64,000 nt of DNA from Aromatoleum buckelii (GTDB lineage: Bacteria > Pseudomonadota > Gammaproteobacteria > Burkholderiales > Rhodocyclaceae): positions 186,001 to 250,000 of the forward strand of contig NZ_WTVH02000008.1 of assembly GCF_012910785.2 (NCBI RefSeq). The letters are read 5' to 3'. Made by a program: the position numbers and the translations under genes. Positions 1 to 7,718 of this stretch are shown piece after piece. Below the pieces are notes generated by a model. It did no database searches and was not told the DNA's origin. It saw only the letters and a program-made list of their open reading frames with translations. The stretch's first letter is position 1. Each line of letters starts with the position of its first letter.

Positions 1-2
1 TC

Positions 3-206
3 TTTGCCGTGGTGGTGGCCGCGGCAGTCCTGCTCTGGGGCTATGTCTGGTGGAAAACACGGGACTTGCGCAAGGCCATGCGCGCCAACCAGACGCACGC
101 TAGAGCGTCCGCCCATCGTGGGCCGAAACCAGGCCAGGGAATCGTGATCGAGGGCGAGGTCGTGCGCGAGGTTCGGGAAGAGCGCCGCGACGGCACACGC
201 GACTGA
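3..206 (+). CDS. C-terminal part of a small membrane protein (5' end outside window)
   Basis: The open frame runs in from the left edge and ends at TGA 204-206. The visible part is one hydrophobic segment (FAVVVAAAVLLWGYVWW) followed by a basic, hydrophilic tail with KTRDLRKAMR and an acidic end. This is the layout of a single-pass inner-membrane protein with a cytoplasmic tail. A GTG at position 9 could serve as a start, but the hydrophobic stretch already begins before it, so I think the true start lies upstream. I do not recognise the family. A strong terminator follows about 50 bases downstream, so this is the end of its transcript. Confidence 0.5.
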   Translation, partial: FAVVVAAAVLLWGYVWWKTRDLRKAMRANQTHARASAHRGPKPGQGIVIEGEVVREVREERRDGTRD

Positions 207-256
207 TGACAAGTGCTCCGCCGGTTGTCTCCTCGAGCCGGCATTCTGAACGATCG

Positions 257-288
257 AAAAAAGCCGGCACCCGTAGTGCCGGCTTTTG
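257..288. terminator. bidirectional rho-independent terminator
   Basis: A 12-bp perfect stem (AAAAGCCGGCAC, 259-270, pairing with 276-287) with a 5-base loop, and A-rich/T-rich flanks on both sides. It sits between the convergent genes ending at 206 (plus) and 332 (minus), so it can serve both. Confidence 0.9.
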
Positions 289-331
289 CCGCGTGGCGGG
301 CGAACCTCGCCCGGCCATCATTCCCGAATGA

Positions 332-898
332 TTACGGAGTGACCCTCCAGCCCTCCGGATACGGCGCATCCGGATCCGCACTGCGCTCGCTGTCCCAAGG
401 AGTGCCCTCCCCACGATAACGTGTGGAGTCGTCCGGCATCGTCTCGAGCGCCGAGAACTCGCTGATCGGCTGATCCATCGGCCGCAGCTCGACGTACTGC
501 TCCGGACGGTACTCGGGGCCTGCCCTCAGTTCATCCACACTCGCGCTCAGACGCAGCTTGCCGTCCTCGTAGCGCATGCGGTTGAGCGGCACCGTGATTT
601 CCCTGTCGCCGACACCGAGAAAACCACCCGCGGAAATCACCGCATGGATGTTTTCGTCCTGGCGGCTGCGGACGACCGTTTTCACCGAACCGATTTGTTC
701 CCCGCGCGCATCGATGACCTGGGTACCGCGCAATTGACTCGGGGTCATCGACTGGACCTGTCCTGAAGCTCCCATCGGCGAGCGCATCTGGTGCTTGGTC
801 TGGCCTTCAGTGTACGAGTCCGCAGCAGCCCCCATAGGGACCGCAACGAGCGCCGCAAGTGCGCCGGCCAGCAAAGACTTGCGATAGATCGAGCTCAT
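332..898 (-). CDS. exported PRC-barrel domain protein
   Basis: 188 residues starting at ATG 898, chosen because the sequence CAGGAGGATGAT stands directly before it (an AGGAGG ribosome site). The N-terminus is a Sec signal peptide (basic MSSIYRKS, hydrophobic LLAGALAALVAVPMG, cleavage after AADS or nearby). The middle part (about residues 50-120, QLRGTQVIDARGEQIGSV and VISAGGFLGVGDREITVP) has the PRC-barrel pattern. That fold is found in photosynthetic reaction-centre H subunits, RimM and many small stress or envelope proteins. The C-terminal 50 residues are acidic and proline-rich. The likely location is the periplasm, with unknown ligand. It is a stand-alone gene, ending against the convergent terminator at 257-288. 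Confidence 0.8.
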   Translation of the reverse strand: MSSIYRKSLLAGALAALVAVPMGAAADSYTEGQTKHQMRSPMGASGQVQSMTPSQLRGTQVIDARGEQIGSVKTVVRSRQDENIHAVISAGGFLGVGDREITVPLNRMRYEDGKLRLSASVDELRAGPEYRPEQYVELRPMDQPISEFSALETMPDDSTRYRGEGTPWDSERSADPDAPYPEGWRVTP

Positions 899-1440
899 AT
901 CATCCTCCTGCCTGGGGTGGCGTCCGTCTGACTGGTGTCTCGCCCGCATGTCCATCCGGACGAGCATCCTGTCGATCCCTGTTCCGCACCGAGCGCGCCA
1001 AGTCCGGCCAGTTCAGCTGCGGCCGGGGATCGAGGTAAGCTTATGATCGATCGGCACCTTTCTAAGTTCCGAAGCACGCCCACGCGAGCAGCCAATGCCG
1101 GCGGTGGGCCTAGTGGCGGAGCAGTTCCACCCTACCGACTCCCGCCTGGAGACTGTGGAACGTGATCGAGTAAGACGGGCCTGTCGCTGAAATCTTGCGG
1201 TCCGAATCCGGCCAGGCACGGGCCGGAAATGGCTGGAACGGGCAAGCCGTCAAGAACCTGACCCTTTGATGCGCATGGCGTCTCCGAGAGGGGGAACTGG
1301 AGACTGGTGAAGATCGTTTCGGTCACGTGCCCTCTGGGCATTCGTGTAATCGCGCCTGGCTAACACGGTTGCCCGCGAATGTACGAGGTATGCTTTCGCG
1401 ATACCCTCATTGGGGTAACCCGACAGCAGGACTCGCGCCC
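899..1440. other. 542-bp stretch with no recognisable gene
   Basis: It separates the divergently transcribed PRC-barrel gene and the helicase at 1441. Short open frames exist on both strands but none has protein-like composition or a ribosome site. It must hold both promoters, but I see no convincing -35/-10 pair. It has no recognisable IS ends. Confidence 0.5.
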
Positions 1441-4400
1441 ATGACCCTCCTTCCCGACGGCCTCTACGACCTGCTCGTCAACGAGCGCATCCGCGAACTC
1501 GCACTGGAACTGCGCGATGCCGGTCAGGCCGACGTCGAAAAGCTCACCGGGGCGGCGCGACGCCAGCGGCTCCTCGACATGCTTGCGCGGTTGCTGCCCG
1601 ACTTGCTCGACGACGCTGCCGAGGGAAAGGATGACAGCCGCCGCGAGCAGCGCGAACTCGCCCTGATCAACGGCTTGCTCGGGCAACTACGTGGTGGCGA
1701 CGTGCAAGCCGGCAACTGGACTGCGCCCGTCCTCGCGCTGCGCTCGATCTATCGTGGACAGCCTCGTCCGGCGCAGCCTCCGACCGGCGTGCTTGCACCC
1801 TGGCTGTTCACGGCCGGCCGGGCAGATCCGTCGCTGTTTGCGGAATTGCGCGCAGAGCTCGGTTCAACCGACCGCGTCGACATCGTCGTCAGCTTCATCA
1901 CGTGGAGCGGGCTGCGAAAACTCCTCGACGTGCTGGAATCCATCACCGCAGTCGGGGCGCAGGGCGAACCGCGCACGCGGCTGCGCATCATCACGACGAC
2001 CTACACCGGCGCGACCGAAGCTCGCGCCGTCGAGACGCTCGCGGCCCTGCCCGGCGTCGAGCTGCGCGTCTCGCTCGACGGGCGCCGCAGCCGTCTGCAC
2101 GCAAAGGCGTGGCTCTTCCACCGCGCGACCGGCTTCGGCACCGCCTTCGTTGGCAGCGCGAACCTGTCGGCCGCGGCATTGCTGGGCGGCGTCGAATGGA
2201 CGGCGAAATTCACGCAGGCGGGGCAGACCGACCTCTTCGCCGCAGCCGAGGCGCACTTCGAGACACTGTGGAACGACCCGGAATTCCAGCGCTTCGACCC
2301 GCAGGACGACCAGCACCGCCTCGAACTGCGCCGCGCGCTGCAGCAGGCCAGGGGTACAAGCTTCGAGCCGATCGCGACGCCGACCTGGTTCGACCTTCAG
2401 CCCAAGAGCTACCAGCAGGCGATGCTTGACCGCCTCGCCGCCGAGCGGCGCCACGGCCGCACGCGCAACCTCGTCGTCGCGGCCACCGGCACCGGCAAGA
2501 CCGTCGTCGCTGCCTTCGACTACAAGCGCCTGTGCGAGCAGCAGGGCGGAAAGCCGCGTCTACTATTCGTCGCGCATCGCGTCGAACTGCTGCGCCAGGC
2601 CATCGAAACCTACCGGCAGGTGCTGCGCGCGCCGTCCTTCGGCGAACTCCTCGCGGACGGCAGCCAGCCCGAGAGCAGCGAACACCTCTTCGCGACCATC
2701 ATGTCGGTTGCCGCGCGTGATCTCCTCGCGAGCCACGGCGCGGACTACTGGAACACCGTCGTCATCGACGAATGTCACCACCTGCCGGCGAGCCAGTTCG
2801 ACGCCTTCGCCACCGCGATCCGCCCGCGCTTCCTGCTGGGCCTCACCGCGACGCCCGAGCGCGCGGACGGACGCTCGGTGCTTCAATACTTCGACGCACG
2901 CCCTGACGGCAGTCCGGCCGTCGAGCTGCGCCTGTGGGACGCGCTCGACCAGCAGCTCCTTGCGCCCTTCGAGTACTACGCGAGCACCGACAGCACCGAC
3001 CTCTCCGGGGTCCGCTGGAACCAGCCCGGCGAACTCGCGCAGCTCGCCAACGTCATCAGCGGCAACGACGCGCGCGCCCGTCTGGTGATCCACGCGATCG
3101 AGCAATACGTCGCCGACCATGGCGCCATACGCGCGATCGCGTTCTGCGTCGATATCGCCCATGCGAACTTCATGGCCGAACGGTTCACGCAGGCCGGCCT
3201 TCCCGCGCTCGCGATCACCAGCGCCACGCCGCGGGACGTGCGCGAACGCGCCCCGCAGGAGCTGGCCGCCGGCACGCTGAAAGTGCTGTGCACCGTCGAT
3301 CTCTACAACGAGGGCGTCGACATCCCGGAAGCCAACACCCTGCTGCTCCTGCGCCCGACGCAAAGCCCGGTCGTGTTCCAGCAGCAGCTCGGCCGCGGCC
3401 TGCGCCTCGCAGACGGCAAGGACAGCTGCCTCGTCCTCGACTTCGTCGGGCGGCTACAGAACGACTTCCGCTTCGACCTCCTCTACCGCGCGATCACCGG
3501 CCTCAACCGCCAGGAGCTCATCGAGGCCGTCGAACAGGGCTTCACGACACTGCCGCCCGGCTGCCACATCCAGTTCGACCGCGTCGCGCGCGAGCGCGTG
3601 CTGAGCGGCCTGCGCCAGATCAGCAACCAGAACTGGCGCCGCCTCACTGCCGAACTGCGCTACTACGCCACGACCCGCCGCGGTGCGCCGCTGACCCTCG
3701 CCGAATTCGTGCGCGACCAATGCCTGGGCCTCGAAGACCTCTACGACGGCAAGCCCGGCTGGACCGCGCTCTGCCGCGTCGCTGGCCTCGAACACGCCGC
3801 GCCTGACCCCGACGAGACCTATCTCGGCAAGCACCTCGGCGCGCTGCTGCACGTCGATGACCCCGAGCACCTGCTGATCCTGCGCCGCGTCGCCGAAGAC
3901 CCCGCGGCGCTCCTCGCGCAGTGCGCTCACCTTGCCCCAGCTGAGCAACGGCGCATTCAGATGCTCGCCTACCAAATTTTCAGCGACCGCAGCGCCCTGA
4001 TGGATGTGCCCGCCTTCCTCGCCCGCATGGTTGCCAATCCGGCAATATGCCGCGAACTCGCCCAGCTCGCGACCTGCCTCGACGAACGCGCCGACCTCGA
4101 CCCGCAGCCCCTCCCCGGCGCCCCCACCGCCTGGCCGCTGACCCTGCACGCCGCCTACCAGATCCGCGAAATCCTCACCGCCGTCGGCTGGCTCAGCCCC
4201 GAGCGCCGCGCCCCCTTCCAGGCCGGCGTGCTGGCACTACCCGAACACAAGACCGAACTCCTGTTCGTCACCCTCGACAAGCGCGACGGCTTCAACGAAC
4301 GCATCGCCTACCACGACTATGCGATCAGCCCGGAGCTCTTCCACTGGCAGTCGCAGCGCACCGCCGGCCCGGACACCGCAGCCGGGAGTCGCTATTGCGA

Positions 4401-4584
4401 GTCGCCGGGGAATGGATGGCAGTTCCAGCTGTTCGTGCGGGAGGCGCGCGGGCAGGCGTATCGGGCCTTGGGGCCGGTGAGGCTGGAGCGGTGTGAGGGG
4501 GATCGGCCGCTGTCGATTACGTGGCGGCTGGAGCGGGCGCTGCCGGTGGGGGTGTTCAGGCGGTATAGCGTGTTGCGGACTTGA
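1441..4584 (+). CDS. PLD-type nuclease / SF2 helicase / DUF3427 fusion protein
   Basis: 1047 residues from ATG 1441. An open frame reaches back to 1327, but the residues before 1441 look non-coding. Domains in order: an N-terminal helical region; a phospholipase-D-like domain (about 120-300) with the HxK motif HAKAWLF near residue 219 followed by GSANLS; an SF2 helicase core with Walker A ATGTGKT (about 348), DECHH (about 444), LLGLTATPERADG and a C-terminal lobe ending QQQLGRGLRLADGK; and a C-terminal DUF3427-type domain with TLDKRDGFNERIAYHDYAIS, FHWQSQ and SITWRLE. The family is generally viewed as a DNA-directed restriction or repair enzyme; its substrate is not established. The PLD domain shows one HKD half, so a dimer or partner may be needed for cleavage. 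It converges on the RecQ-UvrD / two-gene group and appears intact, unlike them. Confidence 0.88.
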   Translation: MTLLPDGLYDLLVNERIRELALELRDAGQADVEKLTGAARRQRLLDMLARLLPDLLDDAAEGKDDSRREQRELALINGLLGQLRGGDVQAGNWTAPVLALRSIYRGQPRPAQPPTGVLAPWLFTAGRADPSLFAELRAELGSTDRVDIVVSFITWSGLRKLLDVLESITAVGAQGEPRTRLRIITTTYTGATEARAVETLAALPGVELRVSLDGRRSRLHAKAWLFHRATGFGTAFVGSANLSAAALLGGVEWTAKFTQAGQTDLFAAAEAHFETLWNDPEFQRFDPQDDQHRLELRRALQQARGTSFEPIATPTWFDLQPKSYQQAMLDRLAAERRHGRTRNLVVAATGTGKTVVAAFDYKRLCEQQGGKPRLLFVAHRVELLRQAIETYRQVLRAPSFGELLADGSQPESSEHLFATIMSVAARDLLASHGADYWNTVVIDECHHLPASQFDAFATAIRPRFLLGLTATPERADGRSVLQYFDARPDGSPAVELRLWDALDQQLLAPFEYYASTDSTDLSGVRWNQPGELAQLANVISGNDARARLVIHAIEQYVADHGAIRAIAFCVDIAHANFMAERFTQAGLPALAITSATPRDVRERAPQELAAGTLKVLCTVDLYNEGVDIPEANTLLLLRPTQSPVVFQQQLGRGLRLADGKDSCLVLDFVGRLQNDFRFDLLYRAITGLNRQELIEAVEQGFTTLPPGCHIQFDRVARERVLSGLRQISNQNWRRLTAELRYYATTRRGAPLTLAEFVRDQCLGLEDLYDGKPGWTALCRVAGLEHAAPDPDETYLGKHLGALLHVDDPEHLLILRRVAEDPAALLAQCAHLAPAEQRRIQMLAYQIFSDRSALMDVPAFLARMVANPAICRELAQLATCLDERADLDPQPLPGAPTAWPLTLHAAYQIREILTAVGWLSPERRAPFQAGVLALPEHKTELLFVTLDKRDGFNERIAYHDYAISPELFHWQSQRTAGPDTAAGSRYCESPGNGWQFQLFVREARGQAYRALGPVRLERCEGDRPLSITWRLERALPVGVFRRYSVLRT

Positions 4585-4681
4585 GTCGCTGCTATAGCGT
4601 ATTGCTGCCACCCATTCGTCCGATTCGCCGGGCAAGACCTATCTCACCTGCACTCCAGACCGGGTCCTCAGAGCAAAGGGA

Positions 4682-5095
4682 CTATGCCTCGTTTGGAGCA
4701 GAGGGATGCAAACAGCCTCGCGCAACTGCAAGCCTTTTGAGTTTTTTCGCAATCAACTTCTGTTTCTGAGATGTGTGCGCACTATAGTCAGCCAATGCGT
4801 GCGCCGGATTTTCCACCGCCGTATCGGTGCCCACCACGGGATCAGAGTGGCAGCTGATCATTTCACTTTCGAATTCCCCAACGGACAATCCGAAGACTGC
4901 GGCCGACGCGCGACCATTGGAAGTGTAAAGACCGTGGGATTGCGCAGCTGTCGTCAATGCCGACCTGTCGACGGAAAGCTTGTTGAGGTCCTTTTCTGAC
5001 GGCCGGAAGCGATCGCTGGAAGGCTCGCCGTTCTCAAGGAAATTTGGATGAATCTGTCGAAACAAGACTTCTGACGAATTCGTTAGCTTGCTCAT
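4682..5095 (-). CDS. conserved protein of unknown function, second gene of a two-gene pair
   Basis: 137 residues. Its ATG overlaps the stop of the upstream gene by 4 bases (ATGA, 5092-5095), so the two are translationally coupled. No known domain is recognised. The N-terminal half carries a patterned segment (FRQIHPNFLENGEPSSDRF, then PSEKDLNKLSVDR). The middle has FGLSVGEFE and the end is basic (KKLKRLAVARG). From memory, small proteins of this pattern recur behind a larger partner in accessory regions of other bacteria, but I cannot name a function. No signal peptide or membrane segment is visible, so it is probably cytosolic. It lies downstream of an IS3 insertion in its partner, so its expression may be reduced. 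Confidence 0.7.
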   Translation of the reverse strand: MSKLTNSSEVLFRQIHPNFLENGEPSSDRFRPSEKDLNKLSVDRSALTTAAQSHGLYTSNGRASAAVFGLSVGEFESEMISCHSDPVVGTDTAVENPAHALADYSAHTSQKQKLIAKKLKRLAVARGCLHPSAPNEA

Positions 5096-5398
5096 TGGCG
5101 CCCCACACGATCGTCGAATTCTTTCATGAAATCATCTTCGATTTCCCCGAAACGCACTGGATCCATTTCTCCTGTTCCGTCTATTTGTATGCCATACATC
5201 TCTACAGAACCATCCGACGCGAAGGCAACAGAAAAATCCCAGTCATTGATTTCGAATTCAAAAAGGATTCCGCCTTCTTCTGTTGGGAATATTCGATACG
5301 CTCCGCACAGAGATGGACGCTTCGACAAGAATCTTTCTGCGGCGCAGACTGCTGGTCCCTGAATAGCTCGAGCGCCCTCGCCATTCCAGTCATCACTC
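5092..5398 (-). pseudogene. 3' part of IS3-interrupted gene, first gene of the two-gene pair
   Basis: This is the C-terminal part of the protein whose N-terminal part lies at 6605-7441. Joining the two pieces with one ACTC copy gives an uninterrupted frame reading IKGLSDDWNGEGARAI, and a full protein of about 379 residues. The C-terminal domain (DDWNGEGARAIQGP, then YRIFPTEEGG, FEFEINDWDFSVAF and GSVEMYGIQI) resembles a small alpha/beta domain that I recall from other uncharacterised accessory proteins. In the present state this piece has no start of its own apart from readthrough of the IS3 transposase frame, which runs into the insertion edge. Confidence 0.8.
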
Positions 5399-5424
5399 TG
5401 ACCTGCCTGATTTCTTCGGACCAC

Positions 5425-6279
5425 TCATTCCTGGAGAACGGCTTCCGGGTGGGTGGTTGAAATACACAGGCGCTTGAACTCTGCCGGAGTTCTCCGGCCG
5501 AGGCTCGAGTGCGGGCGAACGTCATTGTAATGTCGGCGCCATTGCTCGATGACGACCTTGGCTTCGACGCGGTTGCGAAACCATTCCATCGACAGGCACT
5601 CGTCGCGGAATTTTCCGTTGAAGCTCTCCGTCGTGCCGTTCTGCCACGGCTTGCCCGGATCGATCAGCGCCAGATCGAGATTCTCCCCCGCGGCCCATTT
5701 CAACAGGGCCTTGGAGACGAATTCCGGCCCGTTGTCCGAACGCAGCACCTTCGGTGCGCCGTGGACTGTGACCAGTTGCGACAGCACCTCGATCACGCGC
5801 CCCGAACGAATCGAGCCGGCGACATCGATCGCAAGGCACTCGCGGGTGAACTCGTCGATCACCGTCAGACACTTGAGCTGCTGTCCGTTGGCGCAGGCGT
5901 CGAACACGAAATCATAGGCCCAGACCTGTCGCGCCCCCGTCGGTGGCCGCGGTCGCGGCCGCGAGGCGGCAATCCGCTTCCTGCATCGCTTCCTGGGCAC
6001 TTGCAGCCCGGCTTGCCGCCACAGTCGCCACGCTCGGTCGCTGCTCATCGGATATCCCTGACGTTCGAGAAACACCTGAATGCGGCGGTAGCCATAACGG
6101 GGATATTGGGCCGACAGCAGGCCCATCGCGGCCAGCGCCGGGGCATCCTTGCGCTGCATTCTCGACTCATAGCGCATGGCTGAGCGCGCCACCGACATCA
6201 GCGCACACGCCCGGCGTTCCGACAGCCCCCGCCCTCGGGCGTACGCAACCTGTCGGCGACGGGCGGGTGCGCTCACCAT
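5425..6279 (-). CDS. IS3-family transposase OrfB (DDE integrase catalytic domain)
   Basis: 284 residues. The N-terminal helix-turn-helix-like part (LSERRACALMSVARSAMRYE, then YPRYGYRRIQVFLERQG) is followed by the rve catalytic core. The first Asp lies in VWAYDFVFDACANG, the second in VLRSDNGPEFVS, and Glu in GTTESFNGKFRDECL; the end is RPHSSLGRRTPAEF. The start ATG 6279 overlaps the end of orfA, just after a run of seven A on the coding strand. The normal product in this family is an OrfAB fusion made by -1 frameshifting at such a run. The frame stops at 5425, near the IS end. Confidence 0.93.
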   Translation of the reverse strand: MVSAPARRRQVAYARGRGLSERRACALMSVARSAMRYESRMQRKDAPALAAMGLLSAQYPRYGYRRIQVFLERQGYPMSSDRAWRLWRQAGLQVPRKRCRKRIAASRPRPRPPTGARQVWAYDFVFDACANGQQLKCLTVIDEFTRECLAIDVAGSIRSGRVIEVLSQLVTVHGAPKVLRSDNGPEFVSKALLKWAAGENLDLALIDPGKPWQNGTTESFNGKFRDECLSMEWFRNRVEAKVVIEQWRRHYNDVRPHSSLGRRTPAEFKRLCISTTHPEAVLQE

Positions 6280-6536
6280 TTTTTTGCCGCGATCTCCTTC
6301 ATGACCTCGATCTCGAGGTCACGCTCGGCCAGCAACTTCTTCAGCCGGGCGTTCTCCTGTTCGAGCTGGCGCAGCCGCTTGACCTCGTCGGCGTCCATCG
6401 TCCCGAAGTGCTTGCGCCACGTGTAGATCGTCTGCTCGCTCACTCCGTGCTTCTTCGCCACTTCGGCGACCGGCGCCTTGTCCGCTTCGCGCAGGATCGT
6501 CACCATCTGGGCTTCCGTGAATCGGCTCTTTCGCAT
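6273..6536 (-). CDS. IS3-family transposase OrfA (helix-turn-helix)
   Basis: 87 residues. It begins MRKSRFTEAQMVTILREAD, the usual start of IS3 OrfA proteins, with an HTH (VAEVAKKHGVSEQTIYTWRK) and a C-terminal leucine-zipper-like helix (RLRQLEQENARLKKLLAERD). It binds the IS ends and forms the N-terminal part of the OrfAB transposase. The coding strand ends GCA AAA AAA TGG TGA. The A-run is a slippery site that would move ribosomes into orfB at the overlapping ATG. An AAGAGGAAGTC ribosome site stands before the start. Confidence 0.93.
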   Translation of the reverse strand: MRKSRFTEAQMVTILREADKAPVAEVAKKHGVSEQTIYTWRKHFGTMDADEVKRLRQLEQENARLKKLLAERDLEIEVMKEIAAKKW

Positions 6537-6604
6537 GACTTCCTCTTCTTGTTGGAAGCCATCCTCTCAAGTTTCACGTGGTCCGAAAATCCCCAGGCAG
6601 GTCA

Positions 6605-7441
6605 ACTCAGCCCTTTGATTTCGAACAATCGACTTCTGCACCTCTCCAATTCTTCGCCAATTCCTTGATCAATCAATGCAACATCAAAAGCTTCTATGAC
6701 GCTACGGAACCTATCAGCGTTATCCAGCTCTATCTGAAGGTCAAACTGAACAACCGCATTTATATTTCCATCGAACTCATTGACGACGCGTTCGGCGTCC
6801 AACTGAATTCGAATGTTTCCATGTTCAATGGTTAGAACTTCTATATAGCCGCCCGCTGCATCGGCGTTTACCACTGCGCCGAGAAGAGTCCCAGTACCTT
6901 CGAACCTCGCTTGATAAGTCTCGCGAACTCTCGTAATCAGCTTCTTACGGCGGTAGGTATCGAGGTAGATGACATTTCCGTCTGCGCCCGCTGTGCCTAA
7001 AAATTCGATGCGCTCACTCTCCCGAAGGCCAGAACCGAGCTTGTTCAGTGCGCGAACGTGTTCTGATGACAGAGATTTAGGAAATCGGTCGTTTCCGGCC
7101 CCGTCAATAAGATCAACAACATCACGGAATGACGCCTTGACGACGTCGTACAGTTCGTCAGCAAATCCCGGGAGGTAAGTTTGGGCGGTACCTCTGTTCC
7201 AATCCAGGCTTGGAACCGCGCTGCCTTCTTCAATGGACACCAGATCAAACGAAAGGCTCTTGTCAAAACCCTTCGGAACCCTTTGGCGATCTGCATTTAG
7301 CGCGCGCCACTCGTCCTTGGCGAACGCGGCGAGGAGATCTCGAAATGCCGGAAGATCGGAGAGGACGTCCACTGGTAACCGCGCGCCGTCGAAACGCAAC
7401 CCGACATATCTCAGCTTGAAGATCGTGGCATCGTCGGTCAT
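6605..7441 (-). pseudogene. 5' part of IS3-interrupted gene, first gene of the two-gene pair
   Basis: The N-terminal 279 residues of an about 379-residue protein. As it stands the frame stops at a TGA (6602-6604) formed at the IS edge. I chose ATG 7441; a TTG at 7456 is also possible and neither has a clear ribosome site. No known domain is recognised. The N-terminus (IFKLRYVGLRFDGARLPVDV) and RVPKGFDKSLSFDLVSIEEG, the segment IYLDTYRRKKLITRV and a beta-rich part (GYIEVLTIEHGNIRIQLDAE) suggest a mixed alpha/beta protein without membrane segments. It lies 277 bp behind the UvrD end of the helicase fusion, on the same strand, and directly before its coupled partner. Confidence 0.75.
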
Positions 7442-7718
7442 AACCGTTTTACGCAATCACCCAGTTGGATTTCGCACCGATCAGCAGTGCTTATAGATTA
7501 GGCTGAAAGCATAGCAAATTTGGCTTGCGTGTTACAGGACGACGTGGACTCGTCGGTTCGTCACCCCAGCCTACTCACCGCCGACAATGAGCGCAGGGGC
7601 AAGACTACCCGGCGAGACGTTGGAGAGGGAGGCCCCTTTGGGGGGCCGTTCAACGACCACAAACTGCGGATAGGTGCACACCCAGCTTAGGGTAGAAACA
7701 CCATTCGCCTTCTCCGCA

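Larger units (their letters stand above)
5399..6604 (-). mobile_element. complete IS3-family insertion sequence, 1206 bp
   Basis: The ends are imperfect inverted repeats. Left inward TGACCTGCCTGATTTCTTCG and right inward TGACCTGCCTGGGGATTTTC both continue to CGGACCAC and later GGCTTCC. A 4-bp direct repeat ACTC flanks it at 5395-5398 and 6605-6608, which is a target-site duplication. It holds two overlapping minus-strand frames, orfA and orfB. The length, the two-frame layout and the DDE transposase are typical of the IS3 family, probably the IS407-like branch with 4-bp duplications. It interrupts the first gene of the two-gene pair. Confidence 0.95.

Noticed and set aside
1327-1440. N-terminal extension of the PLD-helicase to 1327
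   Set aside because: The 38 extra residues do not look like protein and the family start pattern begins at ATG 1441.
7628-7650. Terminator behind the UvrD half (GGCCCC / GGGGCC hairpin)
   Set aside because: Short stem with no T-run on the minus strand; too weak to call.
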